64,000 bases of DNA from Galbitalea sp036271875 (GTDB lineage Bacteria; Actinomycetota; Actinomycetes; Actinomycetales; Microbacteriaceae): assembly GCA_036271875.1 (NCBI GenBank), contig DATAZU010000038.1:1-64000 (forward strand), written 5' to 3'. The stretch's first letter is position 1, and each line of letters starts with the position of its first letter. The notes under the pieces are model-generated. The model saw only the letters and a list, made by a program, of their open reading frames with translations, made no database searches and was not told where the DNA came from. Positions 16,176 through 23,114 of this stretch are shown here, in pieces. Position numbers and translations under genes: made by a program.

Positions 16176-18266
16176 ATGCCAGCAGGACACTCGGCGGCCG
16201 ATGAGGCCGCCCGCTACAAGCTCGAGGCCGAGCAGGCCGAGTTTGTTGCGCGTGCCGCTCGCGAAATGCATCGCCGGTATCTCGCGGCAGCAGCATCCGA
16301 GCGCCGTTTGGGCGGTCTGCTTCAACCGCTGGAAGCGCAGGGATTCCACATCCTCGAGGACCGGCTGTGGCCGGGTTCCCGCAGCGCCAATGTCGATTTC
16401 GTTATCGTCGGCCCGTCCGGCGTGGTCATCGTCGATGCCAAGTCCTGGGGCGATGTCACGCTTCAGGGCGACAAAGTCTTCCAGGGTCAGGCCGATGTCA
16501 CCGATCGGTTTGAGAACCTGCGAAACCTCGCCGACCGTGCCCAGATCTCGCTTGCCGAGATCGGCATGGCTCCCGGCGAAATCCGCGTCGTCGCCGTCTT
16601 CATGGGTAAGAGCCGCCTCCACGGCTATGTAGGCGGCGTCGACCTTATTGGTGAGGATGAAGCGCTCGACTACCTCCTCAATCGTGGTGCCCGGCTGCGT
16701 CCGCACGAGGTGGATGCGGCACTCGACGTCGTGACGGAGCTGTTCTTACCGCAGCCCGTCACGACCCCGTCACACAAAGAGCCTCCGACCGTCACCGTCG
16801 AACTCATCCTCCAGGACGTCGTCGTCCCAACATCCCTCGCTGACGCGATCGTCACCGTCGAGCAGATCGAGGCGGCGCTCCTCAAGAGCATTGACGCCGC
16901 TCCCATCGAGGATTGGATGACGTTCCTGCATCCCGATCAGGCGCGTCTTGCTCGCCGCTCGTTCAACGGCCCATCCCGCATCCGGGGCGCCGCAGGCACC
17001 GGCAAGACCGTCGTCGGCCTGCACCGCGCGGCGTACCTCGCGCGCAGCCGGCCGGGCAAGGTTCTCGTGACCACCCTTGTCCGCACACTCCCCGTCGTCA
17101 TGGAACAACTCATGGAGCGCATGGCCCCGGATGTCGCGGATCGCATCGAATTCACGGGCATCCACGCGTTCGCGCTCGATCTGCTTCGCGCTCGCGGTGT
17201 TCGCGTGCACCTCAATGCGAAGGCCGCCGACCGCGCATTCGACGCGGCCTGGCTCGAGGTTGGCAAGGGCGGCATCCTCGGATCGATCGATCCGCACAAG
17301 GATTACTGGCGCGACGAGGTCATCAGCGTCATCAAGGGTCGCGGAATCACCCTCTTCGAGGAGTACGCGCGGCTCGCTCGCGTGGGTCGTCGTCGCGGGC
17401 TCACTACCGAGGCGCGGCACGCGGTCTGGGAGCTCTACGCCGAGTACGACCTCGCGCTGCGCGAGGCGGGCATCCACGATTTCGCCGACGTGATTCTGCT
17501 CGCCGAGAAGTCGCTGCGCGCGCATCGGCTGGTCGGCTACTCGTCTGTCATTGCGGATGAGGCGCAGGACCTGTCGTGCGCGATGATCCGGATGCTGCAC
17601 GCGATCGTCGGCGACCGCGCGGACGGCCTCAACCTCATCGCCGACGGCCAGCAGACGATCTACCCGGGTGGCTACACGCTCGCGGAGGCGGATGTCTCGA
17701 TCGCGGGCCGCGGTGTGGTCATGTCGACGAACTACCGCAACACATCGGAGATCGCCGAGTTCGCGGCATCCGTCGTTCTCGGTGACGAGTTCGTGGACAT
17801 CGAGGGTTCGGTTTCCGCGCCGGATGTTGCGACCTCGGTCGTGCGTCACGGAATGCGGCCGAGGGTCTCGCGCTTCACCTCGCGCGCCGGTCACGACCGT
17901 TCCTTGGTTGCGCAGGTTTCGTCCCTGATCGCATCGGGCGTTTCGGGCGGTGATATCGCCGTGCTGACGCAAACCAACTTCGTCGCGTCTGAGGTGCTGT
18001 CCGCGCTTGCCGCTGCCCGCATCCCGGCGATGCCGCTGACCGACTACGACGGCCGCGTGTCGTCTTTAGTGAAGGTGGGCACAATCAAGCGCGCAAAGGG
18101 CCTCGAGTTCAAGCAGGTGCTGGTTGCTCGCGCGTCCGCATCTCTTCTGGAAACGGCCTGGTCGTCAACCGATGACGCCGCGGTCGAACGCCGCGAGCTG
18201 GATCGCCGCGAGCTCTACGTTGCAATGACTCGTGCCCGCGATGGGCTGTGGGTGGGTGTGGCGTGA
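16176..18266 (+). CDS. NERD domain nuclease fused to UvrD-like helicase
   Basis: A 696-aa protein with two modules. Residues about 45-160 form a NERD domain (nuclease-related), with VDFVIVGPSGVVIVDAKSWG giving the Asp and D-x-K pattern of restriction-type nucleases (quoted in part: VDFVIVGPSGVVIVDAKS). From about residue 250 there is a superfamily I helicase: Walker A IRGAAGTGKTVVG (about 271), Walker B ADEAQDLS (about 461), MSTNYRNT, and the C-terminal motif IKRAKGLEFKQVLVA followed by REELDRRELYVAMTRAR (in part RRELYVAMTRAR). GGGGG lies upstream of the ATG. Such proteins occur in DNA repair and antiviral defence, and the SRA-HNH and NERD genes nearby favour a defence-related role. That role is inferred. 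Confidence 0.85.
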   Translation: MPAGHSAADEAARYKLEAEQAEFVARAAREMHRRYLAAAASERRLGGLLQPLEAQGFHILEDRLWPGSRSANVDFVIVGPSGVVIVDAKSWGDVTLQGDKVFQGQADVTDRFENLRNLADRAQISLAEIGMAPGEIRVVAVFMGKSRLHGYVGGVDLIGEDEALDYLLNRGARLRPHEVDAALDVVTELFLPQPVTTPSHKEPPTVTVELILQDVVVPTSLADAIVTVEQIEAALLKSIDAAPIEDWMTFLHPDQARLARRSFNGPSRIRGAAGTGKTVVGLHRAAYLARSRPGKVLVTTLVRTLPVVMEQLMERMAPDVADRIEFTGIHAFALDLLRARGVRVHLNAKAADRAFDAAWLEVGKGGILGSIDPHKDYWRDEVISVIKGRGITLFEEYARLARVGRRRGLTTEARHAVWELYAEYDLALREAGIHDFADVILLAEKSLRAHRLVGYSSVIADEAQDLSCAMIRMLHAIVGDRADGLNLIADGQQTIYPGGYTLAEADVSIAGRGVVMSTNYRNTSEIAEFAASVVLGDEFVDIEGSVSAPDVATSVVRHGMRPRVSRFTSRAGHDRSLVAQVSSLIASGVSGGDIAVLTQTNFVASEVLSALAAARIPAMPLTDYDGRVSSLVKVGTIKRAKGLEFKQVLVARASASLLETAWSSTDDAAVERRELDRRELYVAMTRARDGLWVGVA

Positions 18267-18696
18267 CCCCGCTGACTTCGCTCCTCTCCAGTTTGGTGCC
18301 TGCGGACAGTCAGGTCCCTGACTCTGTCGCGGTCCCTGAGCCTGTCGCGGTCCCTGAACCTGTCGCGGTCCCTGAGCCTGTCGCGGTCCCTGAACCTGTC
18401 GCGGTCCCTGAACCTGTCGCGGTCCCTGAACCTGTCGCGGTCCCTGAGCCTGTCGAAGGGCCCGCCCCGAACTACTCGGGTCGAGTAGCCGCCGCGAAGT
18501 CTGGCGTCACCGAGACCCTTCACCCAACTGCTTTTAGTGCCGACATTGCTCCTCGCCCACCAATCTGGATGGGCGTGAGTCATCCGTCGTAGGCCCGACG
18601 GACTCTGCCAAGGATTGTGACCCGGAACGAGCCAGTCATTTCACTGACCCCAAGGCCGCCGCTGACGATAGCCTGGGCGAATTCGATCGGAGCGAC
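18267..18696. other. Gene-free spacer dominated by a tandem repeat array
   Basis: 430 bp between the helicase and SRA-HNH genes. The 5' half is the 18-bp repeat array described separately. The 3' half (18463-18696) shows no supported gene. ORFs covering the array on both strands only translate the repeat and are not credited. Confidence 0.6.
18313..18462. repeat. Tandem array of eight 18-bp units
   Basis: Eight units of GGTCCCTGANCCTGTCGC start at 18313, 18331, 18349, 18367, 18385, 18403, 18421 and 18439. They differ only at one or two positions. The last unit runs into the complete 24-bp repeat, ending TCGAAGGGCC at 18462. The unit has no spacers, so this is not a CRISPR. It appears to be an expansion of the dispersed repeat. 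Confidence 0.92.
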
Positions 18697-19602
18697 GTGA
18701 CCAAATCATTTGGAACTCCGCCTGGGGTTCACGTTGGCCAGCAGTTTATTGACCGCATGGACGTTCGGGCCGCAGGGTTGCATGCGCCAACGCAGAACGG
18801 CATTTCAGGCACAAAGTTGGAGGGTGCTGATTCGATCGTGCTCTCAAGTGGCTACCCAGACGACCAGGACTTTGGCGACTACATCATCTATACGGGCGAA
18901 GGTGGTCAGGACGGCAACCGAAAGCAAATCGCCGACCAACGTCCTGAAAGCCCAGGCAACGCTGGTCTGATCACCAGCTGGGTAGCTGGGCTCCCGGTTC
19001 GGGTAGTTCGAGGGAGTCGTCATAAATCGCCGTACTCGCCCCCATCTGGTTACAGGTACGCCGGACTCTTCCGGGTGGATTCGTACTGGGAGCAGAAACG
19101 CGATGACGGTTTCGTCGTTCTCCGATTCCGTCTGGACCGTTTGGATGATCAAGACCCCTACGTTGCAAACGTGCCCGCCGAACCCGACATCGCTTTCGCA
19201 ACGTCTACTGTGACGCGACGTATCCGCGACACGGAGTTGACTCGCCAGGTGAAAGCCATGTACGACCACTCGTGTCAGATTTGCCAAATCCGAATAGCGG
19301 GCATTGGAGGCCGACCATATGCGGAGGGGGCACACGTCCGACCGCTAGGGAATCCGCACCTCGGCTCCGACACGCTCAGCAACATTCTGTGTCTCTGCGC
19401 GAACCATCATGTCGAATTCGACATCGGGGGGTCGTACATAGCCGACGATTTATCCGTGGTGAACGCGGCGACGGGCGTACCGTTCGCTGAGTTGCGCTTT
19501 GTCGCGGAGCACGAGCTGGACATCGACAATGCGCAATACCACCGCAACTTTTGGGCCCGGACATCGCCGGCCGTTGCTCGCGTGAATGCCCCACATAATT
19601 GA
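18697..19602 (+). CDS. SRA (YDG)-HNH modification-dependent endonuclease
   Basis: A 301-aa protein with an N-terminal SRA/YDG domain (about residues 5-150: FGTPPGVHVGQQFIDR, YPDDQDFGDYIIYTGEGG). This is the base-flipping fold that reads 5-methyl- or 5-hydroxymethylcytosine. A C-terminal HNH nuclease follows (about 185-250), with the zinc pair HSCQIC (Cys193, Cys196), the metal His in GAHVRPLG (213) and LCLCANHHVEF (232-240). This domain pair defines a group of type IV restriction enzymes that cut modified DNA. No methyltransferase is nearby, as expected for type IV. The GTG start has GGAG 5 nt upstream. It may act with the flanking NERD genes. Confidence 0.88.
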   Translation: MTKSFGTPPGVHVGQQFIDRMDVRAAGLHAPTQNGISGTKLEGADSIVLSSGYPDDQDFGDYIIYTGEGGQDGNRKQIADQRPESPGNAGLITSWVAGLPVRVVRGSRHKSPYSPPSGYRYAGLFRVDSYWEQKRDDGFVVLRFRLDRLDDQDPYVANVPAEPDIAFATSTVTRRIRDTELTRQVKAMYDHSCQICQIRIAGIGGRPYAEGAHVRPLGNPHLGSDTLSNILCLCANHHVEFDIGGSYIADDLSVVNAATGVPFAELRFVAEHELDIDNAQYHRNFWARTSPAVARVNAPHN

Positions 19603-19606
19603 GTAT

Positions 19607-19951
19607 GTGACTTCAGTAGCGCGAATAACGATTTCTGTATCCGATCTATCAGCGAGCCGCACTCTGTACGAAAGCTCCCTGCACGCGCGACTCAAGTACG
19701 AGATGCCCGGCATGGCCATGCTCGTCACGAGCGACGATATCGAGCTGCAGCTGCATGAGCGACCGCCGACACCTGGCGACGCCGGGGTTGCGATCACCTT
19801 TGGCGTTGATGATGTTGACGCCATGACTGAAGCCGCCGTTGCCGCGGGCGCATCCTTGATCAAAGCTCCGCAAGACGAGCCGTGGGGTGAGCGACAGTCC
19901 GTACTGCATGACGCCGACGGCCACGTGTTCTGCTTGGCGCAGCCTCTCTAG
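19607..19951 (+). CDS. VOC (glyoxalase/bleomycin resistance fold) family protein
   Basis: Small protein of about 114 aa with the VOC fold: a ARITISVSDLSASRTLYES start, a central ELQLHERP strand and a C-terminal SVLHDADGHVFCLAQPL strand that usually supplies a metal-binding Glu; here the end residue pattern is atypical. It may bind a metal or a small ligand; the function is not predictable. I prefer GTG at 19607, which begins right before the fold. The ATG at 19586 would overlap the SRA-HNH gene by 17 nt and add seven residues. It is convergent with the NERD gene. Confidence 0.75.
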   Translation: MTSVARITISVSDLSASRTLYESSLHARLKYEMPGMAMLVTSDDIELQLHERPPTPGDAGVAITFGVDDVDAMTEAAVAAGASLIKAPQDEPWGERQSVLHDADGHVFCLAQPL

Positions 19952-19972
19952 CTGGATGTGCGAAGGGTTCCC

Positions 19973-20803
19973 TCAAGCAGCGGGAAAGATGCGCGCCAGG
20001 TTCGTGTGAATCCGGTCGACCTCCGCATTCGTCAACGAACCCGCCGCGCCAATGAGTTGAGCCGCTTTCTTTGGCCACAGCACATCGGTCTCACGGATTC
20101 GGAATGAGCCACCGATCAGAGGCCAATCCGCATCGACGAAGCACAGCATCCCGCGGACACGCACGGTTGTCTCAATTGAACCGAGAGCCAGCTCAACCTG
20201 CTGAACCTGCCACTCCATGCCGTCGACAAGTTTGGTTCGCTCCCGCGAACCCACGAACAGGTGCTCAACCGTCGGGCTGAATAATCCGCCCGTGGTTCTC
20301 CTTGTCGGAGCGCCCGTGTACTTCTTCGCGTCAATCACGTAGACCCCCGACGAAGAAACAGCGATGTGATCGATGTTTGCTCGAGAGCCGGGAATGCGTC
20401 GGTCGTGAAGAACGCGGGCAACGCCATCTAGCTGGTCGAGTCGCTGCCCAAGTCGCTCCTCGCCGCGAGCACCTGTGTCCCATGCCCGGATGTGCTGAGG
20501 CTCCTCAGACACCGCCAGGAGAAGGCCGCCGATCTTCGGATGGTTCGCGCGGATGCGCGCCTCACGAGCGTCGCTGCGCTTCTCGTATTCCCGACGAGCC
20601 GATCGACCGGCGAGCCCACGAACAGCCGAATCCCCGACGCCCCGCCCGTCACCGCAATCCAGGCACAGGACCGTCTTGCTAGCCGACTCATACAGGGCCG
20701 TTGCTCGGGCCGGAAGCACGGCATCGCAAGTGCTGCACTTTCCGGCATATCTGAGACGAACTTGACGCGACGATTCTGATGATTCCCCAACCATGGTTGC
20801 CAA
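19973..20803 (-). CDS. NERD domain protein with N-terminal zinc-binding motif
   Basis: A 276-aa protein. A four-cysteine zinc site lies at the N-terminus (Cys23-x2-Cys26 in GKCSTCD and Cys47-x2-Cys50 in LCLDCG). A basic helical linker follows, with the NERD nuclease domain at about residues 110-225. In the NERD domain GARGEERLGQRLDQL leads into SRANIDHIAVSSSGVYVIDAKKY, quoted in part: NIDHIAVSSSGVYVIDAKKY, which holds the catalytic Asp and D-x-K. It has no helicase part. It is the second NERD gene within 5 kb. A role in DNA processing or defence is inferred from that neighbourhood. Confidence 0.82.
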   Translation of the reverse strand: MATMVGESSESSRQVRLRYAGKCSTCDAVLPARATALYESASKTVLCLDCGDGRGVGDSAVRGLAGRSARREYEKRSDAREARIRANHPKIGGLLLAVSEEPQHIRAWDTGARGEERLGQRLDQLDGVARVLHDRRIPGSRANIDHIAVSSSGVYVIDAKKYTGAPTRRTTGGLFSPTVEHLFVGSRERTKLVDGMEWQVQQVELALGSIETTVRVRGMLCFVDADWPLIGGSFRIRETDVLWPKKAAQLIGAAGSLTNAEVDRIHTNLARIFPAA

Positions 20804-20825
20804 CCTAGTTTGAGGATGCCTCGGT

Positions 20826-20863
20826 GAGTAGACCCGCGAAGTGGGTGGTGCGCGGGTCTACTC
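20826..20863 (-). terminator. Hairpin downstream of the alpha/beta hydrolase gene
   Basis: GAGTAGACCCGCG (20826-20838) and CGCGGGTCTACTC (20851-20863) form a perfect 13-bp stem with a 12-nt loop. It lies about 70 nt past the hydrolase stop on the minus strand and upstream of the NERD gene. Confidence 0.65.
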
Positions 20864-20934
20864 GCGCGCGCTCGTGGGGTGGGGTCTCCATACATCGCTT
20901 CGCGACTACTCGACTACAGGCGAGCGTGCGGCGA

Positions 20935-21678
20935 CTAGTGCGAGGCGACGAAGGGGTCGAGAGCGGCCCAGACTTCAGCGGCATTTTCCAAATACGGGAG
21001 GTGACCCGCATCCGGGATGAGAGTGAACTCGGCGCCTGGGATCGCGGCCGCGAAAGCGCGACCGTAGTCCTCGTCGACGACTCGGTCGGAGACGCCCCAG
21101 ATCACGAGGGCGGGCGCGTGTGCAGCTGCGAGGCGGCCGAGCAGGGTTGGGTCGACCGAGTCGGGGCCGGACAGCGCAGCAAGAGTTGCCGCGTTGCCCT
21201 TCGCGATCGCGATGCCCTCGGGAGTGGGCGGCGGCACCTGCAGCTTCAATGGGTCGTGGAAGCTAAACTGGGCGATCTCCTGCGGGGTCAGCCCGGCCAG
21301 GCTGCGCACCGAGTGACCATCCACCTGGACGCCAACACCGTTGATGAGGACGATGCCAGCGATGCGATCGGCGGCGGATCCGAGAGCGAGCTCGGCAGCG
21401 AGCCATCCGCCCACCGACGAGCCGACGACGATCACGCCGTGCAGGTCTCGCTCAATCAGGAAATCCGCGTAGGCATCGGCAAGCGAGCGCACGGAGGTGA
21501 TGCTTGCGTCGGTCGGCGTTCCGTTGAAGCCGGGATGCGTTGGGGCAATGACGTGAGTCGTTTCGGCGAGGTGCTGGACGAGCGGCGCGACAGTGAAGGG
21601 TCCGCCGCCACCGTGGAGGACGAGGGCGGGACGGCCGGAACCGAGTTCGGTGACTTGAGTGAAGGTTGTGTTCGACAT
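20935..21678 (-). CDS. Alpha/beta fold hydrolase
   Basis: A 247-aa cytosolic hydrolase. It has the HGGGGP oxyanion segment (residues 22-27), the nucleophile elbow VVGSSVGGW (Ser near 88), an acid Asp in WGVSDRVVDED (about 198) and the catalytic His in DAGHLPYLEN (about 224). Substrate is unknown. It is transcribed divergently from a MarR regulator over a 53-bp AT-rich gap, so it is probably the regulator's target. TAAAGT lies 7 nt upstream of the ATG. Confidence 0.9.
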   Translation of the reverse strand: MSNTTFTQVTELGSGRPALVLHGGGGPFTVAPLVQHLAETTHVIAPTHPGFNGTPTDASITSVRSLADAYADFLIERDLHGVIVVGSSVGGWLAAELALGSAADRIAGIVLINGVGVQVDGHSVRSLAGLTPQEIAQFSFHDPLKLQVPPPTPEGIAIAKGNAATLAALSGPDSVDPTLLGRLAAAHAPALVIWGVSDRVVDEDYGRAFAAAIPGAEFTLIPDAGHLPYLENAAEVWAALDPFVASH

Positions 21679-21731
21679 GTCAGGAACTTTATATCAACAT
21701 ATTTATATACGCAAGCTGATATGGTAAGGAC
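21679..21731. promoter_or_regulatory. Divergent promoter/operator of the hydrolase-MarR pair
   Basis: An AT-rich 53-bp gap. The hydrolase -10 TAAAGT (21686-21691, minus) and the marR -10 TATGGT (21720-21725, plus) lie 7 and 6 nt from their start codons. ATATCA (21691-21696) and TGATAT (21717-21722) are inverted repeats that touch both boxes, so one bound MarR dimer could cover both promoters. Confidence 0.6.
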
Positions 21732-22145
21732 ATGACGGATCAACAGAACACCGGACGGCTGCTCAAGCGTGCCCAGTACCGCAACCACCGGGCCGCCGAC
21801 CGGGCGTTGGCGAACGTTGGGACGTCGCTCGTGCAGTGGGATGCGCTGCGGGCCATCTCAGAATCGCCCGACTCATCCGCCCACGATCTGGCGATCGCGA
21901 CGTTCCAGAGCGACCAGGCGTTCGGGACGCTCGCGAACCGGCTGGAGGCCAAGGGGCTGATTGCGCGGAGCTCCGGGAAAGGGCGACGGGTCGAGCATGC
22001 GCTCACGGGGGAAGGTCAACGGATGCTCGAGGCCGGGTTCGAGGTGACGCGCGGTGTCACGGAGCGGTCGTTTGCGAAGCTGACTCGGGCGGAGCTCGGG
22101 GTGCTGCGGGAGCTGTTGGAGCGTGTTGGGGAAGTGCCGGAATAG
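21732..22145 (+). CDS. MarR family transcriptional regulator
   Basis: A 137-aa winged-helix regulator. The DNA-binding region covers about residues 35-100: SSAHDLAIATFQSDQAFGTL is the recognition helix region and LEAKGLIARSSGKGRRVEHALT is the wing (quoted in part: KGLIARSSGKGRRVEHALT). N- and C-terminal helices form the dimer interface. It probably controls itself and the divergent alpha/beta hydrolase. TATGGT is 6 nt before the ATG. AAGGA is also present but lies too close to the start for a normal ribosome site. Confidence 0.88.
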   Translation: MTDQQNTGRLLKRAQYRNHRAADRALANVGTSLVQWDALRAISESPDSSAHDLAIATFQSDQAFGTLANRLEAKGLIARSSGKGRRVEHALTGEGQRMLEAGFEVTRGVTERSFAKLTRAELGVLRELLERVGEVPE

Positions 22146-22224
22146 GGGTTGTTGGGCGAGGGGTTGCGGTGCGCGCTTAGGCACTGCACAGCAGGCATCC
22201 AGACTCGAGCCTCAGACTGAATTG

Positions 22225-22500
22225 ATGGAACCCGCATCCACCGTCTACGAAGCCGCCATCGTGGAGCGAGCGAAAACCCGCACTCGCCGCAGAATTGTCC
22301 CCACGATCGACGATGATCTGCGCCCGGAAAAGAAGATCCTCCAGGACCTCATCATCCGCCGCAAGTCCGACGGACAAGTCATCGTTCGCACGCCCGCCGA
22401 TCTCGGATCGCCGGATGCGCTGCTTGAAACCGTTCAGGGCGACCTTGGCAGGATGACTGCTGATGAGTTCCTCGAGGAGTGGAAGCTTCCCACCGTTTGA
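22225..22500 (+). CDS. Small hypothetical protein
   Basis: A 91-aa protein of unknown function. It is rich in charged residues, with RAKTRTRRRIVPTIDDDLRP near the N-terminus and an acidic end (TADEFLEEWKLP). No membrane segment or Cys pair is present. The ATG at 22225 has CAGACT 6 nt upstream. The frame extends further upstream to 22123 but that part overlaps the MarR gene end and looks non-coding. An opposite-strand ORF covers the same bases; this strand is preferred because its composition is more protein-like and a hairpin follows the stop. Confidence 0.55.
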   Translation: MEPASTVYEAAIVERAKTRTRRRIVPTIDDDLRPEKKILQDLIIRRKSDGQVIVRTPADLGSPDALLETVQGDLGRMTADEFLEEWKLPTV

Positions 22501-22507
22501 CGGGAGA

Positions 22508-22553
22508 GCGGCCGGTCCCATCGGACCCTGCAAGAACCTCCGGGACCGACCGC
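22508..22553. terminator. Bidirectional hairpin between convergent genes
   Basis: GCGGCCGGTCCC (22508-22519) pairs with GGGACCGACCGC (22542-22553) with one mismatch. It lies 7 nt after the stop of the small plus-strand gene and 19 nt after the stop of the minus-strand PH-domain gene, so it can serve both. Confidence 0.7.
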
Positions 22554-22572
22554 AGCTGTGGGGCCGCAGAAC

Positions 22573-22965
22573 TTAGTTCGCGGCGGGCGCCTTCAGGATG
22601 TACTGGCCGATCAACTTGTTGAACGCCGCAATGTCGAAGTGGCCGCTGAACTCGAACGTCACAATGCCCATGCTGTTGAACCAGACATCCATGATCGTGT
22701 CCATCGCCAGCAGGCTCGCGGTGCGCACGGAGAACGCCTGCACCTTGACATACGGCAGCGAGGTGTAGTCCTTCATCTTGCCGGTGATGCCCTCAACGTT
22801 CACCGCGATGATCCGGTGGTTGGTGAAGATGACGTGGTCGCGAATCGTCTTGAACGCCGCGAAGATCCTTTCGTCCTCGAGCAGCATTGGTTGAACGAGT
22901 TCGAGACCCTCCTCGGGCTTGATCTCGTTCAGCTTGAAGACAATTGTGGATTTAAAATCGAGCAC
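22573..22965 (-). CDS. PH domain-containing protein (bacterial bPH type)
   Basis: A 130-aa protein with a bacterial pleckstrin-homology-like fold. The region around residues 25-75 reads MLLEDERIFAAFKTIRDHVIF, abbreviated LEDERIFAAFKTIRDHVIFT, then NHRIIAVNVEGITGKMKDYT and SLPYVKVQAFSV. This matches small PH proteins of the YvbH/bPH group, whose function is unknown. The start is taken at GTG 22965, just before DFKSTIVFKLNEI; the frame continues upstream but without family-like sequence. It has no signal peptide. It ends against a shared hairpin. Confidence 0.8.
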   Translation of the reverse strand: MLDFKSTIVFKLNEIKPEEGLELVQPMLLEDERIFAAFKTIRDHVIFTNHRIIAVNVEGITGKMKDYTSLPYVKVQAFSVRTASLLAMDTIMDVWFNSMGIVTFEFSGHFDIAAFNKLIGQYILKAPAAN

Positions 22966-23101
22966 AGTACTACTTTCGGTTTTGGTGGTCAGGGCTTGGC
23001 GAATGGCCGTAGTAGACCGTACCCACAGCAGACGTCTGACAACCATCGCAAATCTGCCAACGCGCAACGAACTTCCGCCACGTGCTCGCCAAACGCGCCG
23101 C

Positions 23102-23107
23102 TAGTCT
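23102..23107 (+). promoter_or_regulatory. Predicted -10 of the MFS_3-type exporter gene
   Basis: TAGTCT lies 7 nt (GATTCCG) before the ATG at 23115. This favours that ATG over the upstream one at 23082, which would be inside the promoter. Confidence 0.5.
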
Positions 23108-23114
23108 GATTCCG

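Noticed and set aside
18313..18462. CRISPR array
   Set aside because: The 18-bp units are contiguous with no spacers and no cas genes are present.
18215..18592. ORFs covering the 18-bp array on both strands
   Set aside because: They only translate the repeat (VPEPVA or RDRDRF units), begin inside the helicase gene or have no ribosome site, and show no other protein-like sequence.
22177..22533. 118-codon minus-strand ORF opposite the 91-aa gene
   Set aside because: It would run through the shared hairpin and its composition is less protein-like than the plus-strand frame; kept only as an alternative.
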